From Xanthomonas arboricola pv. juglandis (GTDB lineage: Bacteria > Pseudomonadota > Gammaproteobacteria > Xanthomonadales > Xanthomonadaceae): a stretch of 64,000 nucleotides of DNA. Positions 62,594 to 64,000 of this stretch are shown one piece after another (the first letter of the stretch is position 1; each line of letters opens with the position of its first letter). The notes beneath the pieces are model-generated. The model had not been told where the DNA came from and searched no databases. It saw only the letters and a list, made by a program, of their open reading frames with translations. Where the stretch lies: NCBI RefSeq assembly GCF_001013475.1, contig NZ_JZEF01000001.1, positions 805,358 through 869,357 of the forward strand, read 5' to 3'. Both the position numbers and the translations under genes were made by a program.

Positions 62594-63662
62594 TAGGAGC
62601 GCACCCGGGCGCGACGGGCGTTACCGGTACAGCCCATCGCGCCCAGGGGCGCTCCTACGAAGGCGTGGCGGTCGTTGCGGATCGCGCTGTGCGGGTTTTG
62701 CCCAAGCACGCCATGTCACCAATCCCCGCCACCCCTTAGGAGCGCACCAGGGCGCGAGGGGCGTTACCGGTGAGGCTCATCGCGCCCATGGGCGCTCCTA
62801 CGACGGCGTGGCGGTCGTTGTGGATCGCGCTGTGCGGGTTTTGCCCAAGCACGCCATGTCACCAATCCCCGCCACCCCTTAGGAGCGCACCAGGGCGCGA
62901 GGGGCGTTACCGGTGAGGCTCATCGCGCCCATGGGCGCTCCTACGACGGCGTGGCGGTCGTTGTGGATCGCGCTGTGCGGGTTTTGCCCAAGCACGCCAT
63001 GTCACCAATCCCCGCCACCCCTTAGGAGCGCACCAGGGCGCGAGGGGCGTTACCGGTGAGGCTCATCGCGCCCATGGGCGCTCCTACGACGGCGTGGCGG
63101 TCGTTGTGGATCGCGCTGTGCGGGTTTTGCCCAAGCACGCCATGTCACCAATCCCCGCCACCCCTTAGGAGCGCACCAGGGCGCGAGGGGCGTTACCGGT
63201 GAGGCTCATCGCGCCCATGGGCGCTCCTACGACGGCGTGGCGGTCGTTGTGGATCGCGCTGTGCGGGTTTTGCCCAAGCACGCCATGTCACCAATCCCCG
63301 CCACCCCTTAGGAGCGCACCAGGGCGCGAGGGGCGTTACCGGTGAGGCTCATCGCGCCCATGGGCGCTCCTACGACGGCGTGGCGGTCGTTGTGGATCGC
63401 GCTGTGCGGGTTTTGCCCAAGCACGCCATGTCACCAATCCCCGCCACCCCTTAGGAGCGCACCAGGGCGCGAGGGGCGTTACCGGTGAGGCTCATCGCGC
63501 CCAGGGGCGCTCCTACGACGGCGTGGCGGTCGTTGCGGATCGCGCTGTGCGGGTTTTGCCCAAGCACGTCATGTCACCAATCCCCGCCACCCCGTAGGAG
63601 CGCACCCGGGCGCGATGGGCGTTACCGGTACAGCCCGTCGCGCCCGGGTGCGCTCCTACGGG
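62594..63662. repeat. 143-bp tandem repeat array, eight units (last partial)
   Basis: Units begin (AGGAGCGCACC) at 62595, 62738, 62881, 63024, 63167, 63310, 63453 and 63596, each exactly 143 bp apart; the eighth ends after its palindrome. Each unit is a 64-bp TAGGAGCGC...GCGCTCCTA-type palindrome plus a roughly 79-bp spacer ending in AATCCCCGCCACCCC. Units 2-6 read as identical. Unit 1 and the last share CCCGGGCGCGA and GGTACAGCCC, which the inner units replace by CCAGGGCGCGA and GGTGAGGCTC. Unit 7 is mostly inner type. The interval 62582-63770 has no gene otherwise. Confidence 0.95.
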
Positions 63663-63682
63663 ACATCACGGGCGCGCAAACA

Positions 63683-63770
63683 AAAAAAGCCCGCTTCCGG
63701 CGTAATGCTGTTCACTTAAGCAATTGAGTTACCGAAAATCTGGTATCAGACCTCTGGTATCGGATTTTTT
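63683..63770. other. Left boundary of an IS4-family element inside a broken terminator
   Basis: AAAAAAAGCCCGC-TTCCG-GCG (63682-63702) is the first half of a typical terminator but the expected GGGCTTTTTTT is missing; instead TAATGCTGTTCACTTAAG begins. The IS end is therefore placed about 63702-63704. Between there and the transposase GTG (63771) lies AT-rich leader DNA. Confidence 0.6.
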
Positions 63771-64000
63771 GTGTCCCTTCAACAGCAGCTGTTCGACCTT
63801 GGCGATCTGTTCAACTTCTCCGACCTGAGCACGTTTACGCAGAATATTCCGGTGGAGTGGGTGGCCAGCGCGCTGGAACTGTCTTCCAAGGCCAGCATCC
63901 GGCGTCGGCGTCTTCCCAGTGATCAGGTGTTGTGGCTTGTCCTGGGCATGGCGTTGTTCCGTGACGAACCGGTGCACGAGGTCGCACGTCGTTTGAACAT
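63771..64000 (+). CDS. IS4-family transposase, N-terminal part (continues beyond window)
   Basis: Frame open from GTG 63771 to the window end, 76 codons. The sequence (VSLQQQLFDLGDLFNFSDLS, VEWVASALELSSKASIRRRR, LPSDQVLWLVLGMALFRDEP) matches the conserved N-terminal domain of IS4-type transposases. The DDE domain would lie to the right. The ORF on the opposite strand (63729-63977) is a shadow. Confidence 0.85.
   Translation, partial: MSLQQQLFDLGDLFNFSDLSTFTQNIPVEWVASALELSSKASIRRRRLPSDQVLWLVLGMALFRDEPVHEVARRLN

Noticed and set aside
62594..63662. CRISPR array
   Set aside because: The repeated unit is 143 bp including its spacers, and the spacers are identical, not variable; no cas genes nearby.

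Overview
This 64 kb window is a high-GC gammaproteobacterial chromosome segment. Gene content and order point to Xanthomonas: hmsHFRS/pgaABCD next to an fhaC/fhaB two-partner secretion pair, a fruBKA-type PTS operon with a divergent LacI-type regulator, a GH9 cellulase, a TonB-receptor/phytase/phosphatase operon, perfect Clp (Crp-like) operators, and the short 'TAGGAGCGC...GCGCTCCTA' palindromes scattered through xanthomonad genomes. The species cannot be fixed from the sequence alone.

Layout. (1) 1-6.7 kb, accessory: the 3' part of a very large SF1 helicase with a fused Vsr-like nuclease and DUF3320-like tail (the gene begins left of the window), a convergent tyrosine recombinase, an intact tRNA-Arg(CCU), and 111 bp further on the 3' half of a second, different tRNA-Arg(CCU). 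This looks like the right end of an integrative element. (2) 6.7-12.5 kb, minus strand: pgaABCD (hmsHFRS) for poly-beta-1,6-GlcNAc synthesis, deacetylation and export, the cistrons tightly overlapping. (3) 13.0-27.7 kb, plus strand: TpsB transporter and a 4308-residue FHA/CdiA-like TpsA exoprotein. Its first half is an exact 777-bp tandem repeat series, and its C-terminus is cut off by an IS3-family (IS407-type) element (27.7-28.9 kb) that abuts a second IS3 remnant. Each of the two divergent operons in (2) and (3) has its own Clp palindrome. (4) 29.3-30.7 kb: an AT-rich coiled-coil membrane protein of unknown function. (5) 30.7-39.8 kb, core: htpG, rsmD-coaD, a small lipoprotein, ferredoxin-ggt, a GH9 endoglucanase, upp. 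(6) 39.9-45.0 kb: TonB-dependent receptor, phytase-like lipoprotein and purple-acid-type phosphatase, translationally coupled and probably a phytate or inositol-phosphate scavenging operon. (7) 45.1-48.3 kb: a GT32 glycosyltransferase with a perfect Clp site, and a class III aminotransferase divergent from an Lrp/AsnC regulator. (8) 48.4-54.3 kb: queA-tgt-yajC-secD-secF. (9) 54.6-62.6 kb: oprB, fruA, fruK, fruB (minus) divergent from fruR (plus), with two FruR operators between them. (10) 62.6-63.66 kb: eight copies (last one partial) of a 143-bp tandem unit, then the start of an IS4-family transposase running off the right edge.

Functionally, the left-centre is a surface and biofilm region: PNAG polysaccharide plus a giant two-partner adhesin, apparently under one regulator (Clp, whose DNA binding in Xanthomonas is antagonised by cyclic-di-GMP). 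The right half is housekeeping (tRNA queuosine, Sec translocon) and fructose/carbohydrate uptake. The most noteworthy items are the shared Clp control, the toxin-less CdiA/FhaB stalk with its exact 777-bp repeats, the duplicated and broken tRNA-Arg at the integrase, and the homogenised 143-bp repeat array. No wholly new multi-gene system could be demonstrated. The least-explained genes are the helicase-nuclease giant and the coiled-coil membrane protein at 29.3 kb.
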